Shown one piece after another: positions 35,216 to 49,847 of a stretch of 64,000 nucleotides of DNA; position 1 is the first letter of the stretch, and the number at the start of each line of letters is the position of its first letter. The DNA comes from Larimichthys crocea. Taxonomy: Eukaryota > Chordata > Actinopteri > Sciaenidae. Made by a program: the position numbers and the translations under genes. A model generated the notes under the pieces. The model was not told the origin of the DNA. It worked only from the letters and a program-made list of their open reading frames with translations, and ran no database searches. The stretch spans positions 10,390,334-10,454,333 of the forward strand of contig NC_040032.1 in assembly GCF_000972845.2 (NCBI RefSeq). The letters are read 5' to 3'.

Positions 35216-38200
35216 AATAACATTAAATGAATGATGTATGAAAGGTGTCATACAGAGTTTGACTGACTTACTAACAAACAACTAACTTTATTATTACACC
35301 ATCTTCTTTGGAGCATTGGCGCCACCTACTTCTTATCCACGAAATGAAACAAATATTTGTTGTACTCAAAATTTGGTTTTTGAATTAGTCACACATTTGG
35401 GTGGAAACACGGCGAGACACATCTCGTAGACGACGCTGTTCAGCGGGGCATGAAGCAGCTACTTCAATCAGTATCAGTACTTCAAGGGTTTCAGGTTCTG
35501 CCTCTAATTTGAGTGAAAAGTATCTGTCAACATAACAAATGTGTCTCTGTTTCTTGAGTGAGCGTTTAAAGAATTGTAAATTTGACAAAAGCGCTCATTG
35601 AGAGCGGTTGGCTTTCCTAACAGGGGCTGTCTGCCTCAACAGACAAGCAGATGCAATTTTCTTACACTCCAGTGATTCCTCCAACTGCTATTTTAGATGA
35701 CACTCATTTAAAGCAGCTGATTAACACCCTCTGGGTAGGTTAACTCCCGGTTAAAGTGTGTGTTCGTTTCCTTTTTTAAATATTTATTTTGAGAAAACAC
35801 TGTGCCAGTATCTAATGCATTCGGAGTAACGCACTTTCACACACTCCTCGTTTCTTCTTCACTATGGGAGTCTATCTATCTTGAATTTATTTGAAGTGTA
35901 CTGTCGCCTAAAAGGACCGGCACTTATTTTGAAGTTCAGCATTCTGGAGTGACAACAACAGCTCCTCTGTTTCCTTCGATGGCTCAGCCTCAGAGCCAAT
36001 TTTCGAACCACATTCCCCCGGTGACATTTCAGACACTGACAGACAAAGTGATGAAACATATTTCTCAGCCAAACAACAATTAAAATAAATTCCCTCGATA
36101 TTTGTTATTGAACTTTGGTGTCTGCTTGACCCTAGAAGAACTCTTTAATCCCAGTATTTATAAAGCAATATAATTAATTGCACATTAGTTTTCTACCACC
36201 TTTCTGAGGACCGGCATTTCAGCCGTAGCTTCTGTGTAAAAGGCTCAGTGGTGCATAACACTGATGAAGCAGCCGCAGAGAGATAATCAAATAATTATAA
36301 ATGAGAAACGTTATGCTTCATTATGCTTCCCTTTGAAAATTGCACTGCCTCATTTTTTCCACGACAAATGTAGATTACATTCTATCCAGTGCTACAGGTT
36401 GTTTCGTGTATATTTAGCTTTGATTATGCCGAGAACGCTACATGAGTTTCCGATTCAATTTCCTGCACAGGCATGAAACACTGCATTGATTCGCATTCGT
36501 GCAGGGGACAAATAAAAACCAGTATTTCTTAATATTGTGTCCACATTTGACATTTACCACTGACGCAGAAAAGAACACTGAGGACAGATGGATATCTCTG
36601 AAGTGTATTTGCCAACCGAGGATCTGGACTTGGCCCACGATCTTTTATGCACAGCAGAATTGTGAAGCGTTCACACATTCAAGCCTCTCCGTCTCTTTAA
36701 TTGTTGTCTGTGAGCTTCTTTACAGCCTGCTAGTTTCCATTATAAAAATTGTCAGTGTCAGTGTAACAGTAATTACCCTTGATCCGTTTCTCAAACTATG
36801 CAGTGTTGGGTCTTTGATTTAGAGGAAATTGGACGAGGAAAGTAGAAGAAAAAGTCCTTGAATTTGGTATTTAAGAATGTGTGGGAACCCTGTGTGAAGC
36901 TTATTGACTGACAGACTCATCAATCTCCAAAGATAAACAAAAAAACAATTGTTTGCAGAGAAGTGCCAAAAGTTTGTAGTTTGGCTAAGTAATATAAAAG
37001 TTGATTCGGCTTGATGCTGCCCTTGATTATCAGGGACAGCCGTGTGTAGGGAGGTCACATTAAGAGAACATTTTATTTCTGAAGGGGGTCATTGTCATAC
37101 TAAGAACACTGTGGATCAAATTCTGACAATGTTATTCCTGGGTACAGTAAAAAATAGATTATGACCAGAGTGCCAACATGAACAAATGAATCTTAAAACA
37201 AGATTAAAGGATATTATTACCGTGATACACCAAGTGAGAGTTTAGAGTTCAAGGTGAGGGGGCCACATTTGGCAAAGTTCTGGTAGTTAGAAGGGACCTA
37301 ACATCAAGAATCTGCAATGCACTTCACGGCTTTGCACCACAGGGACTTGATAAAATAAATTTGAATGATTAACACAAGAAAGGATCAGTGTAAAGAAGTC
37401 CGTAAATAAGACCCTGCTTCACAGTTTGGCATTTTTGGATGCCAGCCTTGTAAATTGTGATTATTGTAAGTTAATGAGTGGTCAATTCAGGAGTCCAGTA
37501 TGTCTTACACCGTTTATTGAAGCTTAATCAAGGAGAATGAAGAAGGATTTATGAATATGCTCGTCATGGCATGATGCCAGACGCCAGTGATGATGAGGTC
37601 GCTGTAGGGGCAGAATCAAGACATATGCTTGACCCTGTGTGACCCCCATCTGTGACATGCTAGAATAGAAAATCCCCTCGCTGTGATTCTGATTATTGTA
37701 AGTCTGATTCCAGGAGATAGAGACAGAGAAGTGCAATATGAAGGATGACATAGAAAGAGTATTAACGTTTTAATTTCTTGGGGACTCATGACAGTAATAC
37801 GCAGCACAGCCGGGGGTGGGTCACGGACAGTGTGCTGCTGACAGGCTACCGCTGAAAGGCCAATAACAGTGCAGGGTTGAGCGGCTCTCTCGGCTGCACC
37901 GACGCTGTAACCTTAACCACCGTGCAGCTGATAAAGAACGGAGTGAGTGCTGAGAAGGTCATCAAGGACTCCGCTGAGTGTCCGGGTCTCCATTATCATA
38001 CTTTATTAGAAGTGATACCTTCCGCTCTTTCAATTATATAGGGAAAAGATTAGGACTTTTTTTTCATTAACCTCCTGTCTCTCTTATATGGAAAAGAAGC
38101 TTTGGAGCGGTCACACAAAATTACAAAAATTATCCCTGATAGCAGTCTTGCACTATTTATACTGGGAACTGCAAATCCTGTTTTCAGCTGCTGCTTATTA

Positions 38201-41200
38201 AACTGCTGGATTGTCTTGTCAATCATTATACCCCGGTCATTCCTTCAGTGTTCAGAACCGATCAGAAAGCGCTCTCCTATATGCTCTTTAATATCGTGGG
38301 CTGCACAGTCTGCACAATATGCATCACCCGCTATAAATCACTTTGTTAGCACTCTGTTTTGCCTTTCTTGTCCTTTTATCAATTTCCGGTAACAGCTTTC
38401 ATGGTGGGCCGGATGCCAAACCTTTATTTTACAGTAATTCAGAAATTACAGTTCTCTAATTACCTCAATCTCAGGTATCTTGGTGCTACAGAACGTTTAA
38501 ATGTCAAAGCACTAAAAATAAAAAATAAAAAGCTAATATTAATATGCCTGGGAGAATTGATTGAAGCACCACTTGAGGCTACTAAAGCTATAATGTTCAT
38601 TTTGGTGGTGATATTTTCTCGTCTGTGCTCTTCTAAGCACACATCACCACCATGACACATCCATGTCCCCTGAATAACAATAGCCTTGCCTATGCAGAGT
38701 GGTATGTGCATGAAAGCTGCAGTGGGAGTGCAAACAGTTTTCCATCGATATCAAATTATTAATCAGTGTTATCATAATTTGCAGGGTTCTGTGGTCGGAC
38801 ACACTGGATATCTACTTTGCCACAGCCACAAGTTGAGAAAAAAGTGTAACGTAAGAAGTGAAACTTGGAATAAATTTCTCCAAACACCCTCAGAAAACGA
38901 GGCTATCGCATGACTGTTGAGCATTATCGGCATTTCCACAGAACGCTCGAGTCAGACAGAATTATCTGGAACGAACAATTGCAGCATTTTTAAAATCTCT
39001 AGCTACAGAAAATGATAAACATAACGGGAAAACAAATTAATTGCATTTTTTTTTAATAAATGATAAGAATACAAGAAACTTTACTGCTTATCACTTTGCA
39101 AAGAATTGGGAATACTTAATGTAAAGTGGGGCAATTAACAGCCGCAGTCCTTTTCAGTATTTACTGCATTTCCCATATTAACGGCCACCTCTCAGTCAGG
39201 TGCTGTTAATGTGCTCATAAATGATTTTCTTTGTAGTGAGAGGCTGCCATTTAAATTTAAAATGCCTGACATGACTGTATCTCGCTCCTTGAAGTGACGT
39301 TCTGTAATTCTAATATTTAAAATCAGTTTTGACAGTGTGCTGCCTGTTTTGTCTGGAATAATTGTACACTCTCAGTAGGCCCGTAGCAATTATTGCATGA
39401 CTGGCTGATCATGATTATTTGAGCTGACCGATCATTTTGCACAAAACAAGACACTTCTAAGACGAGCGCACGAAACAAACATTAATATCGTGTTTCTACC
39501 ACGTTTTTCTGATTCCTCCTATTTTCCACATTTCGAGGTTTGACAGGCACTCTTTTATTTCCGTCGCCTTGTGGCAGGCTCAATGTTCCTGACTAGAGAA
39601 TTAAGGCTGCCAACTCTTCATCTTGATTGACTCAACTTTACATAAAAGTAGTGGATGGAAATACACAATTATTTGCAGTTTCTTTTTCTTTTTTTTTAAA
39701 TACATGGAATCCCTGTGGAGTGTGTGTGTGCAAGTGAAGATGACACTGTAACCAGAATAAAACTAGAAATTTAATGAAACAATTATTTGGAACAGGGAGT
39801 GATGGAATCAGCATCTACTTAACCTCTGGTTCAGTCCCCACACCCACGACGTGCGCCTTTATACCTGGAGCTTTGATATGTCTGTTGTTTGATGTAACCC
39901 CCCCTCATGACTCCTTTTTCTTTGCATTGTTGGGCCTTATCATTTCTCCTGTAAAATGGGCCAGCGTGTGCTGCCGTTTTAATTTCAAGCTTATTAAAAA
40001 AGAGGGATGAAACTGAGAGAGAAGTATTAAAGGGTAGAATTAGCATGTGGAGACAATCCTCTGTGAAATTACTGCAGACGAGGGCAGCTGCAGTTACCTT
40101 CAAACGTGCATTGTGTCAAGCAGATTCACGGTGTTTACCTGTTTCCCCGGAGCCTTAATTAACCCATTACTCACTTCTGAACCCATTGTAATCATTGCAA
40201 AATTAGACAGGCCATCAATTCACATGTGTAATTATGAAAAATCATTTCATACAAGCTTGCTGATTATTCACAAAAGAGTTGCAGGGGCAACGTGAGCACT
40301 AAATCTACCATATAATATTTTTAAATGAAGTGATTTGTATAATTTTTTGAAATGGAGGAAAAATCTATTCCTCTTCTGAGCTCACAGGCAGAAAACATCA
40401 CACTAGCAGCTGTGCTTGCTTATGCACTTGGCAAATGACTTCGACTAGAGCTCGACTGTACAGTGAAAAGGAAAGTTACAGACTGTATGCATTGCTTTCC
40501 CACTGCATTCAGATGCTAACAACAAATATTTTTTTCTCCATTTTTCAGGTAATATTAACTTTATATTTTATGTATTCACTGCCAACTTTGCAATGTATTG
40601 CAGATAATAGAACTGTGATTAGAAAAGTGTCTATCGTAATCAGTAAAATAATGTCCTGAAAACTATCTATCTATCTGTAACTGTGGCACAGGGTCAGACC
40701 TAAATGCTATTCCTGAGTATAATGTTTATGCTGTGTCGAGCTAAAAGTTGAAGGGCTCTACAATGTGCAGTTGCCACGCTACAAATAAATTGAAAGTGCA
40801 CTGAGTGGTAAAATAAATATATTAACTTACAAATTTACACGATTAGCAATTCTCTGCATGCAATCCTCTTTGGTCTCATTCGCACTTCCAGTGTTGCTTT
40901 TTTTTTGCTGTAGTGGTTCTTTTTTCTGTGTTCTACATAGCGCTCCATTATAATGACCTGTTCCTCTCGGCGGCACACAAACACTCCATTCAGTCCGTGT
41001 GACTTGATGAAGATGACGCAGTGCGTGGTGAAGGTTCAACAAAGAAAGTTGTTACCTCTCACTGGACCTTTAGGTTTTTGTTGAGCTTGGTTTGTTATTG
41101 TTGTTTTTTTTGATGATGTTTGAATGACAGATTTCACTCTCGCGCTCAAGTGACTCATTATTCCATGTGCACATTGTGCAGGAATTCTCTATTCTAGCAT

Positions 41201-42522
41201 CCCAGGGACAGGATTATATGTTAGGTTGTGGGAGTCACTGACTTCTCTCCTTGAGATACAGAGCAAGTTGTATGTTTGTGTTTAAGAAAGCAGGCGCCAT
41301 TCTGATCATTACTCTGGTAACCAAGGTCAGAGGACAGGGCCGTCTCACCCTTTACACATAACAGACAGATAAGTCTCCACAGAGTCAGACCACTAAAGTG
41401 AAAACATATCTCCTTGTTTGCGCAGAAACAAGCAAATACTTGTAGATGCATTGAGTGTTGGCATTTATTGACTTAGAGCAGTTGTGTCACTGTGCTGAAG
41501 GCGTATCGACGAGCCATGGAGGACAGATTATTCAGAATCGAGGCAACATCATGCCACAGCGGTATATATACTTTCCCTCCATTGCCTGAACTGAACACTG
41601 ATGAATAAAATTCACAATCACGATATGATCATATTCAAAAAGCTTGCCAATAGCCTTTATTGTAAATGTTGTGACTTTCAGGATGAGCTGGACTGGATGC
41701 TGCTCTTGTAGTAAAACTTTCTGAATATGAGGACAAAATAAAGAGGACATGGGTCATTGAAAGTCATTGAATTCATTTGTGAAAGAATACACATTGATTT
41801 GAAAAATTTTATTTTAATATTTTGCTGTATTTTTGATTGTTGTCAGTCTTTGTAAAGCCTGCTAGCAAAAGACGAAAACCTTGACCCTCGATGAAATTCT
41901 TGTACTTGGATAAAGAGTTTGATGTTTGAAAAGGTGTGGGGGGCCTTGACTATGACTACTCATATTGTAGCAATGACTAAAACATTCTGAATTCATCCTC
42001 AGTTGTCCGTCACTTTATCGTGACCCCTCAGCATCTCGTAACGGGGGAATGAGTGCATTCCTAAAAAAAACAACCGGATTTTACATGTTAGATTACTCTG
42101 CCTTTGTCCAAATGTCAAAACTAACCCCCTTGACATTTAAAATAAAACTGACAGACTGAACACCTCATCTGTAATAAAATAATAGTAAATGTACTGTGCT
42201 TATATTCAGCCTTTCTAGTCTCTAGCGACTTTATATTAAACATTCTTACACTGACAGCATCGGTTACCGTGTAAGGTGACAACATTCATACGCACTAACA
42301 CGTTGCCTTAAAGAGCAATTTGTGTTTGGTATATCTGCCCACATGCAGACTGGAGGAGACGATTAAACCAGTGATCTGGACCTACTCTATCTGCTGATCC
42401 AAATAGATGTTGATAGCGATTTAAATGGTGCCATCTCTGGGATAATAGACATCTCACAAATTCAATCTAATGCTATAAATTATTGATTTAAAGCTACCAA
42501 TCTCTAAAAGAAATAATAATAA
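35216..42522. other. Intronic stretch, no gene seen
   Basis: About 7.3 kb with no gene or confidently named repeat. Short simple runs occur near 39720 (TG) and 40668 (CTAT). Two stretches, 39110-39330 and 40120-40310, contain dense TAATTA-like and related AT-rich motifs and could be conserved regulatory DNA, but this cannot be tested without a comparison. Confidence 0.5.
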
Positions 42523-43125
42523 TGCCATCCATCCATCTATCCATTTCCCTACGCTTACCTGTGGTCGGGTTGCAGTGGCAGCAGGTTTAGCAAGGTGTTC
42601 ATTCAAAGCCCCTCCTGGGGGATCCAGAAGCGTTCCCGGGCCAGATGGGCTATATAGTTGCTTCAGCGAGTTCTGGGTGTGCCCCAGGGTCTGCTGCCAG
42701 TTGGGTATGCCCGGAACACTTCCAAAGGAAGGCGCACGAATCACCTCCGCTGCCCTCGTTCAATGTGAAGGAGCAGTAGCTCTACCCCGAGTTCCCTCCG
42801 GACGTCTGAGCTCGTCACCCTGTCTCTACGCCCAGCCACCCCACCGAGGAAACTCATTCTGGCCACTTGTGTCCATGATCTCATTCTTTGGGTCACTACC
42901 CAAAGCTCATGACCATAGGTGAGGGTTGGAACGTAGATAGACTGGAAAATCAAAAGCTTTGCCTTCCGGCTCAGCTCCCTCTCCTCCAAAACAGTCCGGT
43001 CCACATTACTGCCGACTCTGCACTAATCCGTTAGTCCATCTGGCACTCCATTTTCCCGTCGCTCGTGAACAAGACCCTGAGATACTTGAACTCATTTGTT
43101 TGGGCCAGCAGCTCACTCCTAAAAA
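42523..43125 (-). mobile_element. 5'-truncated teleost LINE, 3' end of the RT ORF
   Basis: On the minus strand the frame 43004-42741 reads VLEERELSRKAKLLIFQSIY, VPTLTYGHELWVV, RMRSW and RRELGVELLLLHIER. This is the region after the RT domain in a LINE whose DNA I recognise as very common in teleosts. The 3' end lies at the left, with a GGAT-type tail seen on the plus strand as CCATCCATCCATCTATCCAT at about 42527-42546. The 5' truncation is near 43125. Frameshifts occur in the interior. Clade (L2/Maui-like or other) is uncertain. Confidence 0.8.
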
Positions 43126-46100
43126 TTATAATAACTATTCCAAAGAAATTCTGAACATTTACACTGATCTACTTTTGTTTTGTTTGTTTGCTTATGATCT
43201 GTTTTCATGCTAATATTACAATAAATATATATGATAACATCAGGAGACCCAGATGAAGATCCCTTGCAAATTGAGTACGTTATTACTAAATCTCAAAACG
43301 CATTGCTTGAGTTGGAAATGTCATCTGCATTAATTCAGGTTCAATGAGTCGGAACGTTCCAATCTCTATGTCGGCTTGTAAATTTCCAATTAGGGGAAGG
43401 TGTGAGTGACTCACTTTTCCATTGAAAGCCAAAATATTAAGAAAACCTTGAAGCAGAGTATTTTAATCTTAGGACTGTGCACAGAAATTGGAAAGCTATG
43501 ATCTTCGACAATTAGACTCTTTATACCAGAGGAGTTTATTCATGTGTTTTAAAAAATCCTCAAACTCATGGCTTAACAGTATAATAAGCCCTCTACACAG
43601 TTTGGGAGGAGGATGGTAAATGTTCTTTCATATCCCAGCATGAAAATATCAATGTCTTCATCCCTTAATTTAGACAAGAGGATGTCAAACTCAGGTGAGG
43701 TTTATGAGTTTGGACAGTGAATTATATGCTGCTTTTCAACTACGTATTAGGGTCGACTTTGAAAATGATGTTAATCTTTTGAAATGCTTTGGAGAATCCC
43801 CAGAGGGGCAATGAGCAAAACACTAGTTCTTTTCATGCTTTATGCCAGTGAAGATCTTCAAATGAAAGCTGACAGCCTCGCACTCATCACCTCACTGTGA
43901 CTGTTATAACACTTTAATTGACTGACGTTGATGTCATGGAAGCACAATATCAAGCTCCTAATGGTTATGGCCCTTGCATTGAACCCTCATCCTACTGACT
44001 GTGGTCGGCACAGACCACAGAGGTGTATTTTATGTCATAGGTTCTTTATTGTACCCTCTGAACTCTTCATGACTTTGTCAGGCAGTTTGTTACGCATGAT
44101 TTCATATCATTGTTTTCTGCTTCTGGTTTAATTAGTGCATTTCCGGGTGGACCCAGGTCAAAAGCTCAGATTCTTCCGGTGCATTTTTAATTTAATTTCT
44201 CAGATATATAATTTAGTTAGTCAATGAATTATTAATCACATTCAGTCATTTTGCATTGATGGTAGTTTCTTATTGTCGGGGTCCTTTGGGCAGCCCCGTC
44301 AGTATGTAAAATATGTTGGTAGGATGAGCATTGCGTTTATTCTGACGTAGATTCATGCCTGACATGTCCTTGCCAAACTTTCCATATCTGCAGTCTCCAA
44401 CTAACTGTAACTTTTCTTTTCATTGATTTTGACAGCACTTGTAGTCGTTGGCATGTGTTGACAGATGAGTATAGGTATTATAAATCAAGCGTGTTTAGTC
44501 CAACCTGTTCTGCTTGAAGATAGACATGATGATTTTGTTTTTTTTAAATGCCAGAGGGGTTATGTATCACAGTGTTTTTGTACTGTTTCTGAAAGGTGTT
44601 TTTTATTATTAATATATATTTTTTCACCGTTGGTGTATCATGCACATCAGACATCTGTTGTTTTTCTTTCTGGCGTACAGTACAACATCATTTCATGTAC
44701 AATATTTAATGCTACTAGCACATAGAGGACATACATACACAGACAGAAGTAGTCAAACTTTTCCCGTGCAAACTTTTATTTTTAAATAGTAACCTTAAAG
44801 ATCCCCTCCAAAGATGTTTTGAGATATAAACAATACTGTGCATAATAAAAATGTAAGATATATATATTTTTTTCCCCCACACAAAATCTCACAAACTCTG
44901 CACAGTGGAGCTCCAACATCCAAATGAAGGAACAATAAACAATAGGGCCACACATTTCTTGAGTTAATTTATGGATCATGAATGGACTTTATGGCACCAA
45001 ATAACCAACAATGAGTTAAACTCTACAAATATATGTTCCACTTTATGCATCTACCTCATTGAGTGGGTGTGATCCTATCACATTTAAAGCAAAGCGTTCA
45101 TTGACTGCCATCAGACATCATGTTTTTTCACCTGAGATAGTGAGAAATAACCAAAGCTATGACAAATCTGACTTTGGCAGGACATTGTGTGTTTATGTCG
45201 GATCATCGCTGACAAAACTTTAAACACAGTCTCCTAATTTTATACTATATTATACACAATCTACTAATATTTTATGACTTTTGTACTTAGAATAGAAAAT
45301 AAAATCAAAGTACTCTACCATCATATAACAAGGAAAAGTACAAGGCATGCATCAAGAAATCAAACTGTGACTTTGCATTTTCCAGGTTTAGTGTCTCAGC
45401 AGTTATTTTAACATCAGCTACAGTTTATTTGAATATTATTGCTCCTATGTTTTGGTTGTGTGGGGAATTATGAGACAAAAGTGCCAATCAACACAACACA
45501 AGTTATTTTATCATGCACGCTGTCGTTTCTAAGCATACCTCATTCTGTCATTTTTACAGAATGAAACACACATAAAAAAAATAATAGCCTGCCACTGGAA
45601 CACATCATAAAAAGGTCTACAACTTTTTCACCAAGACAAATAATGGCTTGTTTTCTCATGTATGTGAAATTTAAGTCTTGCTGTCACTTGAATTGATGTT
45701 CCACCCACAATGCGGATGCCAAATTGTTTGTGTGGTGCTGGAGAAGAAATCACGGCGCAATTTCAAGACCTCTCAAGAAGGTTTATTTTGTCAGGCTGCG
45801 TGAGCTTTTGATCGCTGCCACTGATTTGTCTGCTGTGGGTGTATGACATGATTTTTCTGACACTTTTAAGCCAAGTCAAGTCATGTTCTCTCAATCAAAA
45901 TGTCAATATTTTGATGGCATATGTACAGAACCTAATTTAAAGTCAGTCACTGACTTGGAGGGAAACAATGTTAGTGATTAGGGGACTAACGGAGCTTTGT
46001 AAGTTAAGGATAAGTGCTCATGTTAGTTCAGTTTAACTATCAGATAGTAAACATTATGAGACGTTAGTGGTGGTTGACTGCACAGGAACTGCTGGAACTC

Positions 46101-47698
46101 GGTGCACACAAAGATTAGAACAGATGAGGCGGCAGCATTAGCACCTGTGTTTGCATATTTCACAAGCTGTGAACTGCACTCAAACACTTGAAATGACTGG
46201 AGGTTGTGTGGTCGAAACGGTGAACATGCAAATATTAAAAGCACTGATCATCATAAACGCCGCTGACTTTAACTCCCTCACACTGTATCCGGAGCCCAAA
46301 GTGCCGCGGCATGGCATGCTGTCACTCGGAGGCGAGGCACATTATTTTTAAAATGCATCTGGGGGAAATAAAAGTCTTAATTGAAGATAAGTGAAGTCAC
46401 TCAACAATGCTACTTTTCTGTGTGCGTCTGCGTGGGCATGTTTTGCTGAGGTTTGTGAGTTTAGTACACCGACAATCATAATTTAATTATGTCTTAATTT
46501 AATCCCACAATCAGGCAATGGCAAGTGGGATGTAGCAAATGGCTGTCAGGCCTGTTTCCCCACAGGCAGATAAACCATGCAAATGACAAAAGGGGAGCAA
46601 TTCAACTATGACCATAGTCTGAATGATAAAAGGCATTTGGGAGTAAACGCGACAACTTATGAGCATCACTTCCATCTCCCTTAATCTTTACCATTGCTAC
46701 GTGGAAACACCATGCACAGCTCAGAAATCAGTGCTTTGTTTTGCATCACATTTCATGAGTCGATACCTCCATGCGCTGACAAATGTGAGCCAATGTAATA
46801 CTTGGGAATACTTTGGAGAGGCATGCGGTGATAGGTCACGGAGTGTGGTCATAGTTCAAAGAGCTAAATATGTGGCTGGCAGTGCAAGGTCAAAAAGAGG
46901 AAGAGCTAACACACTGTACGCCGTTACAGTATGCAGCATCAAAACTAGTCGATGGGAGAACGCAGAAGGCTCGGTGTTGCATATCAATAAGGGCATCAGT
47001 AATGCAATATTTTAAGTGCAGGTTGTAAAATGCCTTTTTCTTTGGCTGCCCACAAGTTCTTCCCTCCCTCTCTTTATCTTATTTTACAGCTGCTGTCAGC
47101 TTTCGTCCTGTAGTTACACAACCACCTCATAAAAAATAAAACAGCCTTTTCTCATATAACCAGACTGGCATAGAAACATCAGTGTCGACTGAGTTCATGT
47201 TGGCATCCGAGCTACATCCTTCTTCTTCTTTTTTTTCTCTACAGTAAAGACACTGCAGTTTACCTGACATCCCACTAAATCAGTTGACGTCAGCATTTCA
47301 TGCCTCTTAATTTTTAAAAGGTATCTAACTGAGTCTGTGAGAACGTAAAGATATATTGTTGAATTTTGTACTGAGCTTTGTGCAGTGCATCACGGTTCAT
47401 GAGTATAATTTATATTTCAGTTGCCGCTTCTTTGAAGTGTGTGTAATGGTGCAGCTAAGTAAACCATGCAACTCATGGGCTGTGTGTTCTGTTCCAAAGC
47501 TGATCAGATATTTGCAAAATTGGTGGCATGAATCCCATAAATTAGATAGTAAAACTGAGTTCTTAATGATCAGTTTAATTAGTCAAATATTTTCTAAAAT
47601 TCAGGCGCAGATGTCAACCTACACAACGCATTCTGCGTGTAAAACAGAAAGTAAGAAGAAAAATCATTCCTCCCTCTCTCTGACTGCTTGATTCCACC
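43126..47698. other. Intronic stretch, no gene seen
   Basis: About 4.6 kb of AT-rich intron with only short frames. The part near 46470-46640 carries an octamer ATGCAAAT at 46577-46584 and TTTAATTATG-type motifs and may be regulatory. Confidence 0.55.
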
Positions 47699-47903
47699 GT
47701 TCTGGCTGCGATGCGTCTGCCGGTGCCGATCGCAGTTGTTCCAGACGATGCTTGTGATGCTTTCGTCCCAGAAGAGGCTCTCCGCTCGGCTCCGTGGAGA
47801 ATACATGGCTGGTCTATTTTTGCCCAAGCAGCACGGAGCACAGCAAGCTGGCAGGAAGTCAGAAACGGGACAGAAAAGCTGGGACATTTTCAAAATAAAA
47901 CAT
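47699..47903 (+). mobile_element. Dispersed element, copy 1 of a related pair
   Basis: Starts GTTCTGGCTGCGATGC, has CCAGAAGAGGCTCTCCGCTC in the middle, and ends with CAAGCTGGCAGGAAGTCA (47844-47861) and TTTTCAAAATAAAAC. The same blocks in the same order occur at 49848-50020. The 60-100-codon frames over it on both strands are products of its higher GC content. It appears to be a non-autonomous repeat; the class is unknown. Confidence 0.7.
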
Positions 47904-49847
47904 CAGAATCCTAAAAAAAAACAAAAAAGTTTAACAATTTAACTGTGTAGCCTACTTTCCAATGGTAAAGCACATGAATGAAGGAAAATATCTGGCAGGC
48001 AGAAGCTGCAGCCTGGAATGAAGCAGACATACTGTTCAAAAACGTGTTTGGCAATTTGCAAAATGATGATGATAAGAATACTCATGGCAGAACGTTCCAT
48101 GGTGTATTTCATATGTTTTGCATCTATATTCACTTTTGCAATACAACTAAAGCATGAGCATCTTTTATGGTTTATGTTTATGCACTCAAAGTACTTGGTT
48201 AGGGTTCGGGGGTGATAATGGTCTCAGTTAAAGGAGAGCAGCAGCGACTTGATTTGTGTCCTGATTAGATACTTGGGAATGGTTGGTAACACTGTCAATG
48301 CAGAAGTGTTAAACAATACCTCATTCTTGCTGTCAAGCTTCCAGGATAGCAACTCCCCTGTGGGTTCAGGAAGTTCTCCGACCGCTTGGGCTTCAAAAAC
48401 TCAGTGGATTGACTGAAAACTTCATGGTTGTCAAGCTGTCGAGGCTGCATTTTGCTAGTTCTTGAAAAATTGTCATCTGTGGAGGTACGGAGGTTTTTTA
48501 GCCCGCAGCGGTGAATGTAAATGTGTTGGCGTAGTTTACCCTCGTCTGATGGGATTTGATAACAGCAATTTCAGTGACAGGTGCAAATGTGTGGTTATGT
48601 ATTATGGTAACATTAAAGAAAATTTAAAGAGCCTCCTCCAGACGGCATAAAAACTTTGATCAGTGGTACTTGGATTGATATGAAATCATAAAGATGAAAC
48701 AGGATATTACCCCATGTGTTTTGACCTTCATTTTAATTTGTGGTTGTTGTGAACACTCATTCATTTAGATGGATCCAGCTGCTCTAACACCTTGCCAGTG
48801 GAGTCCTGGGGAAGTTATCAAATTTGACATCTTTATGTTTGCGTCAGTTAATAAATCAGAACACTCTAACAAGAGTGTTTAGTAGCTGTTCAAGCTGTTG
48901 AGGGTTTTTGTTGTTCGACGGGACAGATCGGCCGATTCCACGGCCTCAAACTACGTGAAAGCTGAGAGACCATTACATTTATAACTTGAAGCAGGTTCTA
49001 TATAAAGACAGGCAAGTCACTGTATGTGTTTTACATTCCTCTGAAGAAAAGATATTTGAAATATTTCCGGCTGTCTGTTGTTTTCTGCACTTCCATTAGA
49101 AAAGTTTCATTGATGAGATGTAAATGGTTTTTTTCTTTAAGATCTGCACAATAATTACTCTCAATGAATAACGATGAAAGAGGTCAGTAATTTTCTGTCT
49201 TAATGAATGATTGGTCTGCACTAAATGGAAGAACGTTCCTCTTTCTTTGCCGTCTCTTTGTTTCATTGTTGCTTTTTTTAAATGAGTTTTTACATTCCGA
49301 GAGTTCAAGGAAGAGAGAAAGCTGGAAGAAGCAGCCCGACCGAGAAAAATCACGTCCCTGTAGAATATATGAAGTGATTTACGTGAAAGTAATGCTACAT
49401 TATATCACACATTCATTTTAGTCGGTAATATGAAGGGTCTGATGGGATTAGTTGGGAGTAAGCCACAGTCTGTTTCTAAAAAATGACTGAAAAGCAAAGC
49501 AGCCTCCTCGACTGAAACAAATGCTTTGTCGTTTCCTACGTGTCATCGGCCTTTCATGAAGTCATTTTTTCGACACACTTTGCATTTATCGATGTTAGCT
49601 GTCACATGAAGCCAAACTTTGAAGCACTTCTTGTCACTGTGGTCGGCCACTGTTTCATCTGTGGGTGAGGTGATGAGCGCTTCACTCGCTGCAGGATGGA
49701 AATGATGATGCGGAAACATTTTTGGTGTCGACGTGGAGACTAAGCGAATGTATGAGGGGCGTGTCTCTGCTCTCTGACATATAAATCATGATTTTGAAGC
49801 ACGCTTACAAATATTTACTGAAGCTGCAGTGAACTCGTTTTCAACAC

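Noticed and set aside
47594..47942. Overlapping 67-99-codon frames on both strands
   Set aside because: They coincide with a dispersed repeat that recurs at 49848-50020 with different reading frames, so coding is unlikely.
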